Positions 1-12,330 of a DNA stretch of 64,000 nt are shown here, piece after piece. A model generated the notes under the pieces. It saw only the letters and a list, made by a program, of their open reading frames with translations, was not told the DNA's origin and ran no database searches. Source of the stretch: Gordionus sp. m RMFG-2023. Taxonomy: Eukaryota > Nematomorpha > Gordioida > Chordodea > Parachordodidae. Where the stretch lies: the NCBI RefSeq assembly GCF_954871325.1, contig NC_088775.1, positions 38,727,561 through 38,791,560 on the forward strand, read 5' to 3'. The translations under genes and the position numbers were made by a program. Positions within the stretch are counted from its first letter, which is position 1. Every line of letters starts with the position of its first letter.

Positions 1-1
1 T

Positions 2-1760
2 CTATTCAAAAAAAACGCGCCGACAAACCAAAAAAATTGGCGAAAAACCCTCTCTAAGTTGAACATCAACTTGATAATCGTTTAAACATCCCAATTTTTC
101 TTTAAAAATGATACCATATTGCCTAACTAAAATAGGAATAGCATGGTTAACCTTATTCCATTCATTTATTCCCCCGGCTATAATTTGGTCCTCATTGATC
201 TCAGCATTAATCCTCGACTTGCCGGATCTACTCATTACTTCCTCCGAAATTCCGCCAATTTTATTATCGAGGTTATCCGAAATTTCCTTCCGTTCAACAT
301 CAATTATTACATTGCATTTATAGTAAAAACACTCCAATAATTATTAAGAGGACCCAGTTTAGTAATCAAACCCCAACCCATAATGGTTTCCACATTTTCC
401 TTCACCACCCATAAATCTAGGAAAAATGTTACATCGTTAAGATTCACCCATAATTTGGCCTTTCCCAAAAACCTTCCGATCCATCAAATTGCCTTACACA
501 CATGTCCTCACTTTCAATAATACCCTTCGGCCAAATATTATAAAAATTTTATTTGGAATAGAGATGTTCGCTCCTGTGTCGAACAGCATCTATATGTTCT
601 TATTCTTCAAATTAACTCTCGGACACATACATTGTTCATTTAATCTCTCCGTCATTAAAATATCATAGGTTTAATCGGAGAGCCAGTGCTCATTCTATCT
701 GAAATAATAATTTCATTAGAATCCACATTATCCCCTAAATTCAACTCGAAATTTAGAGGCCTTTTACTGACAACTATATTTCTTTTACCAAGATCCCTGG
801 GACATTTTTCCCAACTAAAATTCCCGACATCCCTTCTAAGGGAATAACGGACAATATTCCTCGGATATTGCTCCCACTTGAACTTATTAACCTCCCTTCC
901 ATGGGGATTAAGAGGATAACTACCCCTTTTCATTTTATCCCTACCATTATCACAATTTACATTATCATATGTTTGCTTATAAAAATTTTTACGATTTCTC
1001 GGAGCCCCGACCCCTATATGATTAACTCTGCAATCATATAATCATTGCAAATTTTGAGACATTTCAATACAGTTCATGGCCACATGTCCCGGCCTTTGAC
1101 ATTAAAACACAATCGAGACCCGTCCACACTGACCATTTTTACATTCGCATTTCCTACTTCAGACCTTTTTAACGGAAATCCCTCTTTAAACCTCTGCTCT
1201 GGGACCACGCAGGTATCTCTCTTGTGTCCCCTCCTACCACAATGGTTGCAAATGATAATTTCCCCAAATTTTTTATTCCCTGACAAGCCATTATTTTCCT
1301 TGTAACCAATAACTTTATTATTATCATTTTGGCCACATGTATGGCACTTCACTGGATTTTTGCTCACCCTCATCAACGCATTGATGATTTCCTTCATCTC
1401 CCTTACCTCCTGGAGGATCCTACCTGACCTCTCCAAATCATTCCCAGCCTTGATTTTGTCTAAAACATCTTTTAGATTACTTTCCAAGTCTGCTATTTTC
1501 TTTACATAAACGCCAGACACCAAAGTGTCCTTCTTCAAATTACAATACATTTCTGCCAGTACCGTGGTACCCTTTTTCATCAAAAATTTTAATATAATTA
1601 TCAATACATACATTATTACCAATATGCCAATAGTAATCAACTGCTTACCTAAATCCAATTCATTAAAGTTTTTACACAAAACTTTATAACCCAAATCCTT
1701 ATATAAGAAAATTTTATTAACACAATTATGCTGCCTACCATGCCTAAAAAAATAAACCAT
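2..1760 (-). mobile_element. Ty3/Gypsy-type retroelement fossil, gag to start of pol
   Basis: Read on the minus strand from 1760 downward. A gag-like frame (1074-1760) ends in a retroviral-type zinc knuckle, CNHCGRRGHKRDTC (CX2CX4HX4C). Another open stretch covers 655-933. A retropepsin active-site motif FDTGAN lies at about 560-600. The stretch 2-337 shows the conserved lead-in to Gypsy reverse transcriptase (IFKEKLGCLNDYQVDVQLR). The remainder of pol lies outside the window. The gag-like frame also has a strongly hydrophobic segment near its N-terminal third (LITIGILVIMYVLIIILKF), unusual for a Gypsy gag. The copy is broken, with several breaks, and looks old. I could not define an LTR. Confidence 0.85.
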
Positions 1761-2433
1761 TTGCTCATAAATTTTTAATTAATATCGCGGCCCAATTAAT
1801 CAAAATTAATTAAATGCTTATATGCAAATAAGAATATACAGGTATTATTACCAAAAAAAATTCACGATAAAATACGTATCTAAGATTAGTAACTAGTGCG
1901 TTGTCAAAAATTTTACAAGATAAAATATGTATCAAAAATTTTTTTGTTTTACCTTTTAAAACCGAATAACTCCAAACCTTCAGATCTGCGTCACGAGCAC
2001 CACTGTAACAACCCTTACTTACCACCCTTTATATTTACTTTGCAATACACAAACTTTTATCGAAGAGGGATCTTTTTATTTCTAACAAAAATTTACAAAC
2101 TATTTATTAAGAAAATCATTTCAAAATTTATATATATATATCAATGTAATCATAATTTCGAATTTTTATAATTTTTAAGAATTTAAGAATAATCATCAAA
2201 AATTTTAATAATCATGGCGTTTTTTACAATTTTGTTTTAAAAAAAAAATTATAAAAACGTCACGTGTCATTCAATTTTAATTACTATCCAATCAACATTA
2301 TTTAAATCGGTTGATTGGCATTACATATAATATTAATATATATAAAAATACGACAAAAAGGTTTTCAATTATCTTAATTGAGTGAATTAAAAATAAGTGA
2401 TAACATCGGTTTAAAAATTTTTTTTAATGATGT
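1761..2433. other. AT-rich spacer, no gene
   Basis: Very AT-rich sequence between the Gypsy fossil and the first MULE end. It should hold the 5' untranslated part or LTR of the minus-strand Gypsy fossil, but I see no convincing LTR end, primer-binding site or coding region. Confidence 0.5.
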
Positions 2434-2472
2434 TTAAATTTTTTTTGGTACCATTGAATATGGTAATTTTTG

Positions 2473-2668
2473 AATCCCGGAAAAAAAACCCCTGGAAAAA
2501 AAACCCCGGAAAAAAAACCCCCGGAAAATAAACCCCCCGGAAAATAAACCCCCAGGAAAAAACCCCCGGAAAATAAACCCCCAGGAAAAAAACCCCTGGA
2601 AAATAAACCCCCAGGAAAAAAAACCCCCGGAAAATAAATCCCCAGGAAAAAAAACCCTAGGAAAAAAA
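2473..2668. repeat. MULE-1 left terminal minisatellite (A-rich/CCCCC units)
   Basis: Tandem units of about 13-30 bp built from the words AAACCCCCGGAAAATAAA and CCCCCAGGAAAA. It is the reverse-complement counterpart of the array at 5698-5931. The open frame through it (FFPG/FFRG repeats) is a by-product of the repeat, not a protein gene. Confidence 0.9.
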
Positions 2669-2956
2669 TTCACCAATAATTTTTTTTCATTTTTATAAGA
2701 ATTTACTTAAGACCGGTCTACTCTTCATAAAAAAATTCTTAAATAAGAAAAACTGATGTTTAAATTGGTACTGGGAAAAAATGCCTCAGTAAAATAACTA
2801 TGTATTGTAAAAAAAAATTTCTATAGTAAAAATACAATACCATCTTTAAATATGATATTAAATAGACTAAATTTGACAAAACTTAGAAATAAGAAATGTT
2901 TAATTTATTGGTAAACCATGATTATGTATATATAATTTTATAATTTATAATAATAA

Positions 2957-4489
2957 TTATATTGGTTGACATCGAATATTGAAGGATATCGCTCTTATAA
3001 AATCCGGAAGGCTTCGCACCCCATCACGGTATTCTTCGCAAAGTTTCTTTAGCAGAATCTGGTTGTTAGAACTCTGCGATTTTGTTTTAGATGTCCAACT
3101 ACCTACGCGCCATCTTTCAAGTTTGGTTTCGTCGGCAGCCACCTCGCATTTCATTTTTTTAATGAGTACCCAGATTGATGGGTGTTTATTACCAACCAGA
3201 TTAGAAAAACGATGATTCCAACCTTCGCATTGATTATTTGTTCGTTCTTCATCTGAGAGAGTACTCTGATTCACGTTCCAGGTTTCTGGAGGAAATCGAG
3301 GCTCAATTCGACGTGTTTGGGATTGAGAATTGCTTCTCATGACATTCCTTGATACTCCATTGACATAATTTTTATCGAAATAATCGAGAATGTCCTTACC
3401 ATTGCTCGGAGTAACTGATCTAAGGAATGTCATTGCATTATCCATATCACATAACGGAACGAATGCTAAGCCGTCCATCATGCCACAAAAAAACTTAGAG
3501 TTTCATCCGTCCTATATTCGCTTTCCAGACCCAGCTTCTGAATTTTTCTATGTGTACTTTGACACAAATGGTAAAAACATCCTCTAATTACGATGTGATC
3601 CCCTAATTGAAAAAATAAATATAAATTATTAAACATATTAATAATCATACCAATGATACTCTTAACCGCGGTCATAGCAGACTTTTCGAAATCCATGTAT
3701 ATATATAATGGATCAGGAAATAAATCCCTTTCCTGACATTTAGACATTATTGTTTGAAATATTATTTCATATGTACTTTGAGTTTTTTTCTGGAGTACAC
3801 AATAAACCGCTGTAATAAAAATATTGTTTATTGCTACTCTAATCACATATAATTGTAGATAATTTTTTGGGGACATGGCAAAATTACCATCCATATACCA
3901 CTCTGTCCTATTAGATATTAGATTCAAGGAATCATCTGTTGCGAACATTATTATGCGTTCTTCAGCTTGTGGGCCATTATCAAATAATAAAAATCGTTTT
4001 GAGTTCTGGGAGCCACAATTTGCCCAATCACCTATAATATTTAAATTTTTATGAAAATATAATTATATTTAAAGCAATACCTTCAATAACTAGGTCTTCC
4101 AAATTCTCAAGATTTGAAGGGTGTTGCATTGCTTTGTGATTCCTTAGAGTTCTTTTTATAGAATCTTCCGATAACATATGCGACTGAACTTTTTGGTCTA
4201 ATTTTACAATTTCCTCTGCATAAATTTGAAGAGGTTTTGCCAAAGAGTCTGCACATCGCTTCTTCATGTTAGCAATGGATTTCATTGCTACTAGTCCATC
4301 AATATTTGATGGATGATTATGAGCTGTATCAAGAACCGGGTCTTGATTATCGAGTGTTGAAAAAAGTATTGCTCGGCATTTAAAAGAAGAATACTTTGAG
4401 CAGCGCCATCTAATCTTGTTTGAGCATTTTTTATGTATGGTATAAGAATAACCTTCAAATATGAGCTTTCCAGGATGAATAAGATCCAT
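2957..4489 (-). pseudogene. MULE-1 transposase with FLYWCH zinc finger
   Basis: Three exons can be joined. Exon 1, 4489-4081, starts MDLIHPGKLIFEGY and holds a FLYWCH finger: GYSYTIHKK, then IRWRCSKYSSFKCRA, closing with HNH. Exon 2, 4031-3651, gives the MULE catalytic stretch ATDDSLNL...WYMDGNF...YIYMDFEKSAM. Exon 3, 3602-2957, has GCFYHLCQSTHRKIQ and a C-terminal region with NNQCEGWNHRF. The introns at 4032-4080 (49 bp) and 3603-3650 (48 bp) have GT...AG ends, and removing them restores family-like sequence. One frameshift in a poly-T run (about 3485) separates the last two open stretches, so this copy is probably inactive but young. Family knowledge: DDE transposase; FLYWCH and WRKY-GCM1 fingers bind the element ends. 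Confidence 0.85.
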
Positions 4490-4494
4490 TAAAT

Positions 4495-4690
4495 TTTTTT
4501 TATAAAATATAAATTTTATGAATAAAATATTTTTGTAAATTTAATTTTTTTTTATAAAATATAAATTTTATGAATAAAATATTTTTGTAAATTTAATTTT
4601 TTTTTATAAAATATAAATTTTATGAATAAAATATTTTTGTAAATTTAATTTTTTTTTATAAAATATTTTTGTAAATTTAATTTTTTTTTT
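4495..4690. repeat. AT-rich tandem repeat, about 53-bp unit
   Basis: About 3.5 copies of a unit containing TATAAATTTTATGAATAAAA followed by TATTTTTGTAAATTTAAT and a T run. It lies directly upstream of the MULE-1 start codon, inside the element. Confidence 0.85.
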
Positions 4691-4747
4691 GTCTTTTATA
4701 TACGTCATAAAGATCCAAATTATTATTGTTTAATTTTATAAATAAAT

Positions 4748-5022
4748 ACCAATTATAGCGTTTTTAATTTATAAACAATTTTTATTCTTTTGATTAAAAA
4801 TACATTTTATAACAATACATTTTAATATCTGTTCATTTAACTAGTTGCTGCAATAATATTTATTAACTTGCAATTGTCTAAAAACCAATTATAGCGTTTT
4901 TAATTTATAAACAATTTTTATTCTTTTGATTAAAAATACATTTTAAAACAATACCAATCATAGCGTTTTTAATTAATAAACAATTTTTATTCTTTTGATT
5001 AAAAATACATTTTAAAACTTTT
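4748..5022. repeat. Three copies of a 65-70-bp AT-rich repeat
   Basis: Copies begin at 4748, 4884 and 4953 with ACCAATTATAGCGTTTTTAA or a one-base variant. Each continues through TTTTTATTCTTTTGATTAAA. The last two are adjacent; the first is separated by about 70 bp. Inside MULE-1, between gene and right end. Confidence 0.85.
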
Positions 5023-5697
5023 AATAAGCTAAAAACTAAAGGTAGTTGCATATCAATGAGGTGAGAAATCATGAATAAATTAAAATTATCACATTTATTC
5101 AAAATACCAAATGCAAAAAAATTGAGTATTTTCCATTTGCATTTTAATGGTTTCAACTGAATTAAATTGTATATTGGGTGAATGTATATTTGTTTCTATT
5201 ATAATAAATCACGAATTTATTTCAATATTCATCTTTTAAATATGCATGAATTAAGTTTCAATTTCTTTATATACTGGCTGCTAACAACCAATCAGGTTAT
5301 ATATAGATGTATTTCTAAAAATTGATTATCTGCTTAAATAAATTTGTATTTTAAAAAAAATCTGTTTGGATTGGCCTATTTATGCAAGCAGTTACTTTTA
5401 ATAATTTAGAATATATACATAACGTTTTAAGTATCAATAGTAAATATAAATAACCCATCATATTGGGGGGTAAATTTGGATGGTGCATCATATTCATAGG
5501 AGGCACACCAACTCCAGCAAGGCCCATGACAGTAGAAGGAGGTGGGGTGGAGGAAGCATGAATAATCTATCAGCAAAAAGTTGATGAGGTCATAATATTT
5601 TTAACAAATTATTAACTTGCAATTGTATATATACCAATTCAATATAAATTATTGCTAGAATATACTTAAATATGAGAGTGTATAAAAATAATCTCAA

Positions 5698-5931
5698 GGG
5701 GTTTTTTCCGGGGGTTTTATTTCCTGGGGGTTTTTTTCCGGGGTTTTATTTCCTGGGGGTTTTTTTCCGGGGGTTTTATTTCCTGGGGGTTTTTTTCCGG
5801 GTGTTTTATTTCCTGGGGGTTTTTTTCCGGGGGTTTTATTTCCTGGGGGTTTTTTTCCGGGGGTTTTATTTCCTGGGGGTTTTTTTTTCCGGGGTTTTTT
5901 TCCGGGGGTTTTTTTCCGGGGTTTTTTTTCC
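5698..5931. repeat. MULE-1 right terminal minisatellite (TTTTT/GGGGG units)
   Basis: Units of about 31 bp alternate TTTTTTTCCGGGGGTTTTAT and TTCCTGGGGG, about seven copies, degenerating to short TTTTTCCGGGG units at the outer side. It is inverted relative to 2473-2668. The open frame with FFPG/FFRG/FYFLGV repeats is an artefact of the array. Confidence 0.9.
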
Positions 5932-5972
5932 TATTACCGTAATTTTTATACCATTGGATATGGTATGGTGAA

Positions 5973-6954
5973 ATATTTTGATTTTAGTTTTTAAACCCAG
6001 TGTTTTGATAGTAAGTTTTATTTTGTTAACCTTTAAACTCATTGAATGGTGTTATAGGCATTCCGTCATAGGAAAATCAGACCTCAAGATATGCAGGACA
6101 GAAAAGATTGCTTAATATTTAAATAATGGATTATAATTGGCATGGATGAATTATTTTTTTGAAATATACTATAAAAAAAGGAATGTGATAATATTGATAT
6201 TTTTATAAAAAATGGTGAAAAGAACATTATAGATATGAAATATGTAAATAATGTTAAAAAAAATTATAAATGAAATAAAAGAAAGAAATTAAATGATGAA
6301 GATAGATTGTATATGTGAAGAATAATAATGTAGGTAACCATTATATAATATTAGAATACTTTTATGTTTAAAATGTTGATTAAAGGTTTATATATATATG
6401 AGTAATATTATATATATAAATATTCTTGATTTTATGATTAAAAATGTGGATTTATAATAATGGAGAGAGCCATTAAATAATATTAGAATATTTTTATGTG
6501 TTAAATTTTGAAAATTATATAAATCAAATGAAGAAAATTGGCTATTTGATATTTTAGATCCAGGGAAAGGGGAAAGTAGAGTAGTTCATCATATAACAAA
6601 ATTTTGTTAATTGGGATCAGAAATTTTGTGTTTAATATTTGAAATCTAGGATTATGACTGATAGGGAAAAAATATATTTGGGATAATGTAAAAGTAATGA
6701 ATAATGATTACATTTTGGATGTAATTTTTAAAAAAAATTGACTTACTTACTTTGTGTAATATTCTGTGTAATAAATTCAATGACTACAATGATGCAATGT
6801 ATCTATGACACATTAACCATTATAATTTAATGATAATCAACAGTAATATTCTGTTAAATCAACTATAATAATTCTGTCCAATAAATCACAATGATGCTGG
6901 ATAAAAGATACAAAGCTTAAAATAGAATGATCATGACTGACCAATGATGCAATG
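5973..6954. other. AT-rich spacer with a weak duplication
   Basis: No gene seen. A degenerate duplication about 128 bp apart shares the words AATAATATTAGAATA and TTTTATGTGTTAAA-like text near 6340 and 6470. The last 200 bp has several scattered ATGATGCAATG-like words; one of them is the target site of the hAT copy that follows. Confidence 0.5.
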
Positions 6955-8750
6955 CATTGGCGTACGCATCGGGGGGGCAGGGGGACAAATCCCTCCCCCA
7001 AAGCCAAAAAATGCAGATGCCGGATATATTTTTCGAAAATATTATTGTTTATATTAATTTATATTTGTTAATATTTATTTGTATCTCATAATAAATATAT
7101 ATTTAATTACATTTATTATCACATTTATCTACTAAGTAATTTTATCAATTAATTTCGATTTCAAGTTTTCCGGCGTAATTATTTTCAAATTTTTAGTGGC
7201 GTAATATTTATCTACATTTTTAAATTTCTAGTCAAATAATAATTATTTCGGAAATTTCTTGTCCAACAACAGGGAAAAAGAAATAGCAACCTTGTCCAAC
7301 GAGATAGTCTGCCATCAAGCAGTAACAGCTTTTAAGGAGTTAGAAGAGCCAATTATTTGCTATTACTGAAATATCACATGGCTTGAAAGAAATATTTCCT
7401 CAGTAGCAAGAAAATTATTGGATTCAATGCTTATTCCAAATTTTGTTTCTCATTAGAATGTATTATTTAATTATACAACTATTTTAAGTATTACTTTTTA
7501 AAAACATGACATTGACTTGATTAGGAAGATGAGAATAGCGGAGAGCATTTTATCAGAACTCAAGGAAATTAGGGCTAATGTTGATGAAGAATTTCATTTT
7601 ATATATTTATTGTTGAGTCAAAAGTAGAGCTATACGTGTTTAATATTTGTCTCCCTCGACTTGTAACAAGGCAAGCTCATCGTTAAAACATTAATATAGA
7701 ATCAGTAGAAGAGTATATCTTAAATACAGATACATTTATAACCCAAATAAATGAATTTTTAATTCATCATGCAGCACTTACTAATTTGCAAATATTACTT
7801 CCACAAAAGCCTTCTCATATGAAGATGTTAAAGTATCTTATGATGCGTTACTAGCTGAATAACTATGTTTATAAGATTAACTTGGTTGGTATAGTCCCAA
7901 AAATTGCTATGGATGCTCTGCATTATTTCAAACACATTTTAGATTAAATTCCCAATGTAATAAAAGGGTTTATAAACTCTTCCCATTAGTAAACTAATGA
8001 GAGAACACTCTCTTTTTTAAGAAGAATAACAGAGGCCTGCAGAAGTACCATTTGCAGGGCACGACCCGGATTTTTTTTAAAAATTTTTTAAGGCCCGGTC
8101 TGGGTTTTATTCAAAAAATTTTAAGGCCCGACTCGGTTTTTTTTAAAATAAATTTTATTTATTTTTGATTTTTATAGCTAATAATAACGATTTAAAATAT
8201 AGGCTGATTTTAAAAATACAGCCCGGATTGGGTGTTTTTTTAAAATAATTCAGGCCCGGCTTGGGTGTTTTTTTTTAAAAATTTCGGGCCCTGCCCGGGT
8301 ATATTTAAAAAAATTAAAATACTGTCCGGCCCGGGGGCCGGGCCTGAAGGTCTCTGAAAAACATACCAAGAAGTACAACATCTGAAAGTAGATTGAAAGG
8401 TATGGATCTTTTGAATATTCGTAGGCATTTGACAACAAGCAAGAATGAGATAATTGAAAAATTAGCTCAATCACAACGAAGATTGGATTTTATATTGTAA
8501 ATATATAACATACAAAATGCAATTATTCCTAAGAAACTTTTTGTGTAAAGGCTCAAAAAATTATTTTTATTTTGGGTCATTTAAGTGATTCTTTACATAT
8601 AATTTTTTTATAATTCACATTAATTTAAAATTGTGTATTAGAAATAGTTATTAGTCCTGATAAATTTATGCTTGATATTTTTAAAAAACAATAATATTTC
8701 TTGAAAAATTTTATTATCCCCCCCAGACCAAATTCCTGCGGACGCGCCTG
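6955..8750 (+). mobile_element. hAT-A copy 1, decayed ZMYM1-like hAT transposon
   Basis: Left end CATTGGCGTACGCATCGGGG; right end, read inward, CAGGCGCGTCCGCAGGAATT. It is flanked by a perfect 8-bp target duplication ATGCAATG (6947-6954 and 8751-8758), the hAT hallmark. Degraded transposase words are readable on the plus strand: KMRIAESILSELKEIRANVDE, ESVEEYIL..TDTFI, and near the end the hAT dimerisation tail (LSFLRRIT..., then after a G/C-rich block an IERYGSFEYS-like remnant of the family's GLDLLNIHRHLTT). No long open frame survives, so it is an old, inactive copy. Confidence 0.9.
8058..8350. repeat. G/C-rich CCCGG block inside hAT-A copy 1
   Basis: Begins near CAGGGCACGACCCGG and ends near CCGGGGGCCGGGCCTG. 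Imperfect inverted ends and internal repeats of GGCCCGG spaced by T/A runs flank an AT-rich core (TTTTTGATTTTTATAGCTAA). It interrupts the hAT C-terminal coding region. The same block sits at the same point in the other two hAT-A copies (about 23908-24232 and 48030-48300), so it entered an ancestor before the family spread. Confidence 0.8.
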
Positions 8751-9300
8751 ATGCAATGGATAAATCAAGCTATGAATCCTTAACTATAAAGGTTTAATGA
8801 TAATCAACAGCACAATGACAACTATTATGTATGCAAGAAAAAATGGGTAGCGACAGCTCAATGAAAATTATGTATAATCAAAGGAAAAAAAATACAACTT
8901 CCTGAAACAAAAAGAAGAAAATTTATTGAAAATAAATAATAATAATTTTTATCTTCCTTTTTGATCATTTATTAGAATTTATGTAGACATTTACTTTGAT
9001 TTTATATATGCGTGAAATGTATTTACCCCTGTTTGATTTTTCAAGAAAGGGGGGCTTGTTGTATCTGTTGATATATAATTGACATTTATAGACGTTCTTC
9101 AATGAATATCGAATATGAGATAAAAAAAAGTTATTATTTTTTGTTCTTTTAGATTACATCAGGTGGTGTTTGGTATGTAATAAAATGTTTATAGAGTTTT
9201 GGAGTGGCATTATATTATACTTATATATATTTAATATTAAATACAATCATTACATTTTTTTATGTTTTTAGAATAATAATAACCAAAATTTTGGAAATCA
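8751..9300. other. AT-rich spacer, possible old LTR edge
   Basis: No gene. A purine run AAGAAAGGGGGGCT followed by TGTTGTATCTGTTGATATAT at about 9045-9080 resembles a polypurine tract next to an LTR start, but I found no matching second LTR, so this is only a hint. Confidence 0.25.
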
Positions 9301-12300
9301 AGATAGATCTAATCAAATCTATCATATAATAATGGATATCAAAGCAACGATAATAACCAACCTCGATATTCATATAAAACTATCACCTTCAATATAGAAG
9401 AGATAAAAGAGGACATTAATGATAAATTGGAGAAAAGGGAATATAATGATAAATTGAAAAGGGAATATAACTTATCTGATATAAATATAAACATGCTGAC
9501 GACGATAACAAAGCTCACCTTAAATGATGTGTCAACATTAATGCAAATAGATACAGGATCAAGGCTTACCATACTATCAAATGAAATTGCAAAACAGATT
9601 GGAATTAAAATTTTAAATAAGTCGGATACAAAATTAACAAGATATGAAGGAAGAAGATGTGTTAGGTACGGCTCAAGTTAAATGAAATATGACGAAAACT
9701 CAATTTTTAAATGCCTATGTGGTCCAAACTGACAAGATTTGATGGAAAAGACCTGGATAAAAATTATGATAATGCTATTAGGGTTGTTAAAAATTCCCAT
9801 TTGGGTCAATTTCAAAAAAAGGCCCGATTAAGGTTATAATCAAAATAATATAATATAAGCCTGGAGATTTTGCTCATAGCTGGCAGAAAGGTTTGAACAT
9901 CCATTTGCTAGATCTTGAGGCTTACATAATATTATTTTGGCTAAAATCTTAATCGGGCCTTTTTTTAAATCGACCTAAATCAGGTTTTTTAACAACACTA
10001 GATGCTATACAAAAATTAATCAAGCAGTGTAATTTTAGGTTGAATAAAAAACCGATCTTACGAAATTGGGCCAGTTCTCTCACTCCCGTTTTTAAGATGA
10101 CGGTTCACTACGGCTCTGCGCTGATTTCAAAAATACTATAAATCTTGCTTTGGAAGATTTTAAATATCCAATACCATATATCAACGATTTAATATCAAAA
10201 TTTACAAAAGGCTAAAAATTTACAAAGGATGTTTTAAAAAACGCTTTACTACAAGTTCCTATACATAAGGAGTCTCAGGATATATTGAAGATATCAACGC
10301 AGAAATACTACCGATTTATAAAACTTCTTTTTGGATTAAAAACTATTTCAGCTATTTTTAAACAGGCTATGGACAAAATATTTGGTGATATGAAAGATGT
10401 TATGTTTTATATCGATTATTTACTTATCACTGGAGATAATGTTGAAGCTCATTTAAATAACATTAAATAAGTTTTCGAGAGAATTATATTGTATGGTTTA
10501 ATACCTAATTTCGCCAAATGTATATTTTTCAAAAATGAAATTCGCTTTTTGGGACATGACATTGATGCAAGGAGATAAGATAAAAGCTATTACAAACATG
10601 CCAGAACCTAAAACAAAAGAGGAATTAGCAAAATATTTGGTCATGGCTAGATATAATTACAAATATTTATAAAATTTTGCGGATGTAGCAGATCCTTTAT
10701 ATAAAATAGTCGACAAAGATAAATGGTTATGGAAAAGTACGCATCATAAAAGTTGATTTAAAAAAAGTTAATAGATCTCCACTGAAGTTAAATTTTTATA
10801 ATACAGATTTACCTATAGGGATAGCAGCTGACGCTTCGAAAAAAGGTTTAGGTGCTGTTCTATTTCATATTGAAGGATGTAGAAAGGAAAACCCAATCGC
10901 CATTGCTTCAAGAACTTTGTTCAAATCATAAACAAATTATGCAAACATTGAAAGAGAAGAGAAAGAAGCCTAATCAATAATTTATGTCATGAGAAAATTT
11001 CAGGAGTATCTCATTAGAAGAATTTACAATAATTATAGACCATAAGCCACTCGTATATATTTTTGCTAAGAGTTTAAAAGACAACAATTCAATGTGCTAG
11101 AGGTTACAAAAGTGGAATTTGTCAATGGGAGCACACGATTTCAAAATGATTTATTGAGTGGGAGACGCAAACCAGATTGTTTATCACGATTACCAGACAA
11201 ATATAAAAGATGTGATACAAAATGTAGATTTTAAAATGGTTGATAATGAATTATGAGACGTACCAAACTTTAAAATGATAGTAAAAGAAATGGCTGTTGA
11301 CAGAATTGATGAAGATTATTGATAATATTAGGAAAGGAGAATTAATAAAGAATAAAACTTATTAAAATATGGAAATGAAATTAAGTTTTATTAAAGATTG
11401 TCTCTTTAAAGAAAATAGGCCACACAACATGAAAAATGAAATGTTATGATAATTGCATAAATGACATTTAGGAGCTGGTTAAACTAAATTATTGGCAAAA
11501 GTTTATGGTGGCCTAGTATTAACATAGATATAGATTAAGAGGTGGCAAATTGTGATATATGCAACAAATGGGCTGACAATTCTCATAATATAAAAAATCC
11601 TTGGGCAACTACTAGAAGAATTTTTGAACGTGTACACAATAGATTATGCTCAATTTGGAGAAAATATGGATGATTTGGTTGATGCCTACAGTAAGTTCCA
11701 ATTAATAAAGAGGATGAAGAACATAACTTTACAGAAGAAACTATTAAAGAATAATGTAAATTAAGTTTATTTGGGATTCCTGAAAAAATTGTTAGTAACA
11801 ATGGTACCAATTTTACAAGCCATTTATTTAAAAATATTTGTGAAGATCAAGGGATAAAACACGTACTTAATGCTCACATTTCCAGCAGTCCAATGGCCAG
11901 TGTAAGTGGATGGTGAAATTCTTTGAAATGAATATGAAAGGAAACATGGAAAACAAAGACTTAGACATAGCTTTAGAAAAATTCTTGTTTAATTATCACA
12001 ACGCTCCGAATGCTACACTTAACATGATACCGAGTAAATTAACGTTACAAGAATAATAAGAACTGACTTAATTAAACCATTGAAAGAAAAAGATAATGAA
12101 TTAAAACGGAAGATAACGTTAAATAGAAAGATGGAGATAGGTGACAAGGTTTGGTATAAAACTTTCAAGGAAAACATGTGGGACAAAGGAATTGTGAAAC
12201 ATAAAAATGAGAATTTATTATACAAAATAAATACTGGAAATAACATTATAAGAAGACACTTCGAGCTATTAAAAAAGAGATCAACGAATATTATTCCAAA

Positions 12301-12330
12301 TAAAAATATTAAGATTTAAAAAATATAAAT
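9300..12330 (+). mobile_element. Ty3/Gypsy-type pol fossil
   Basis: Parts in the expected order on the plus strand: retropepsin (MQIDTGSRLTILS, about 9540), reverse transcriptase (about 10050-10580, with DVLKNALLQVPIH, LFGLKTISAIFKQAMDKIFG and a YIDYLLI catalytic region), RNase H (GIAADASKKGLGAVLFH, about 10815), integrase core (about 11450-12050, SLFGIPEKIVSNNGTNFTS), and a basic C-terminal module (12080-12319, GDKVWYKTFKENMWDKGIV) like the GPY/F region that follows Gypsy integrases. It is heavily broken and old. A hAT MITE has inserted between protease and reverse transcriptase. Its protease resembles the one in the LTR element at 18162-19673, so the two belong to related lineages. Confidence 0.9.
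9779..10000. mobile_element. hAT MITE (TAGTGTTGTTAA family), copy M1
   Basis: A 222-bp non-coding element. Ends are TAGGGTTGTTAAAAATTC and, read inward, TAGTGTTGTTAAAAAACC. Near-perfect 8-bp target duplication: AATGCTAT on the left, GATGCTAT on the right. Internal sequence (GGCCCGATTAAGG...CTTAATCGGGCC) is itself palindromic. Inserted into the Gypsy pol fossil. Confidence 0.9.

Larger units (their letters stand above)
2434..5972 (-). mobile_element. MULE-1, Mutator-like DNA transposon with minisatellite inverted ends
   Basis: A FLYWCH/MULE transposase gene (minus strand) is bracketed by two G/C-rich tandem arrays in opposite orientation. Each array ends outward in a related motif: ACCATTGAATATGGTAATTT on the left (about 2450) and, read inward from the other strand, ACCATATCCAATGGTATAAA on the right (about 5950-5970). 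Both outer flanks also carry a (G)GGTTTAAAAA-like string. Long tandem-repeat-bearing inverted ends are known from Foldback-like elements and some MULEs. I found no clean 9-bp target duplication, so exact ends are uncertain. Confidence 0.75.

Noticed and set aside
5672-5971. Long open frame rich in FFPG/FFRG/FYFLGV repeats (and its mirror at 2434-2676)
   Set aside because: It is produced by a short G/C-rich tandem repeat with no stops in that frame. The mirror-image array on the other side of MULE-1 reads the same way, so this is not a protein.
8240-8474. Minus-strand frames in the G/C-rich block (and 24067-24321)
   Set aside because: They run through the CCCGG repeats and across the hAT-A antisense strand. 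The two frames overlap and match only because the block is repeated.
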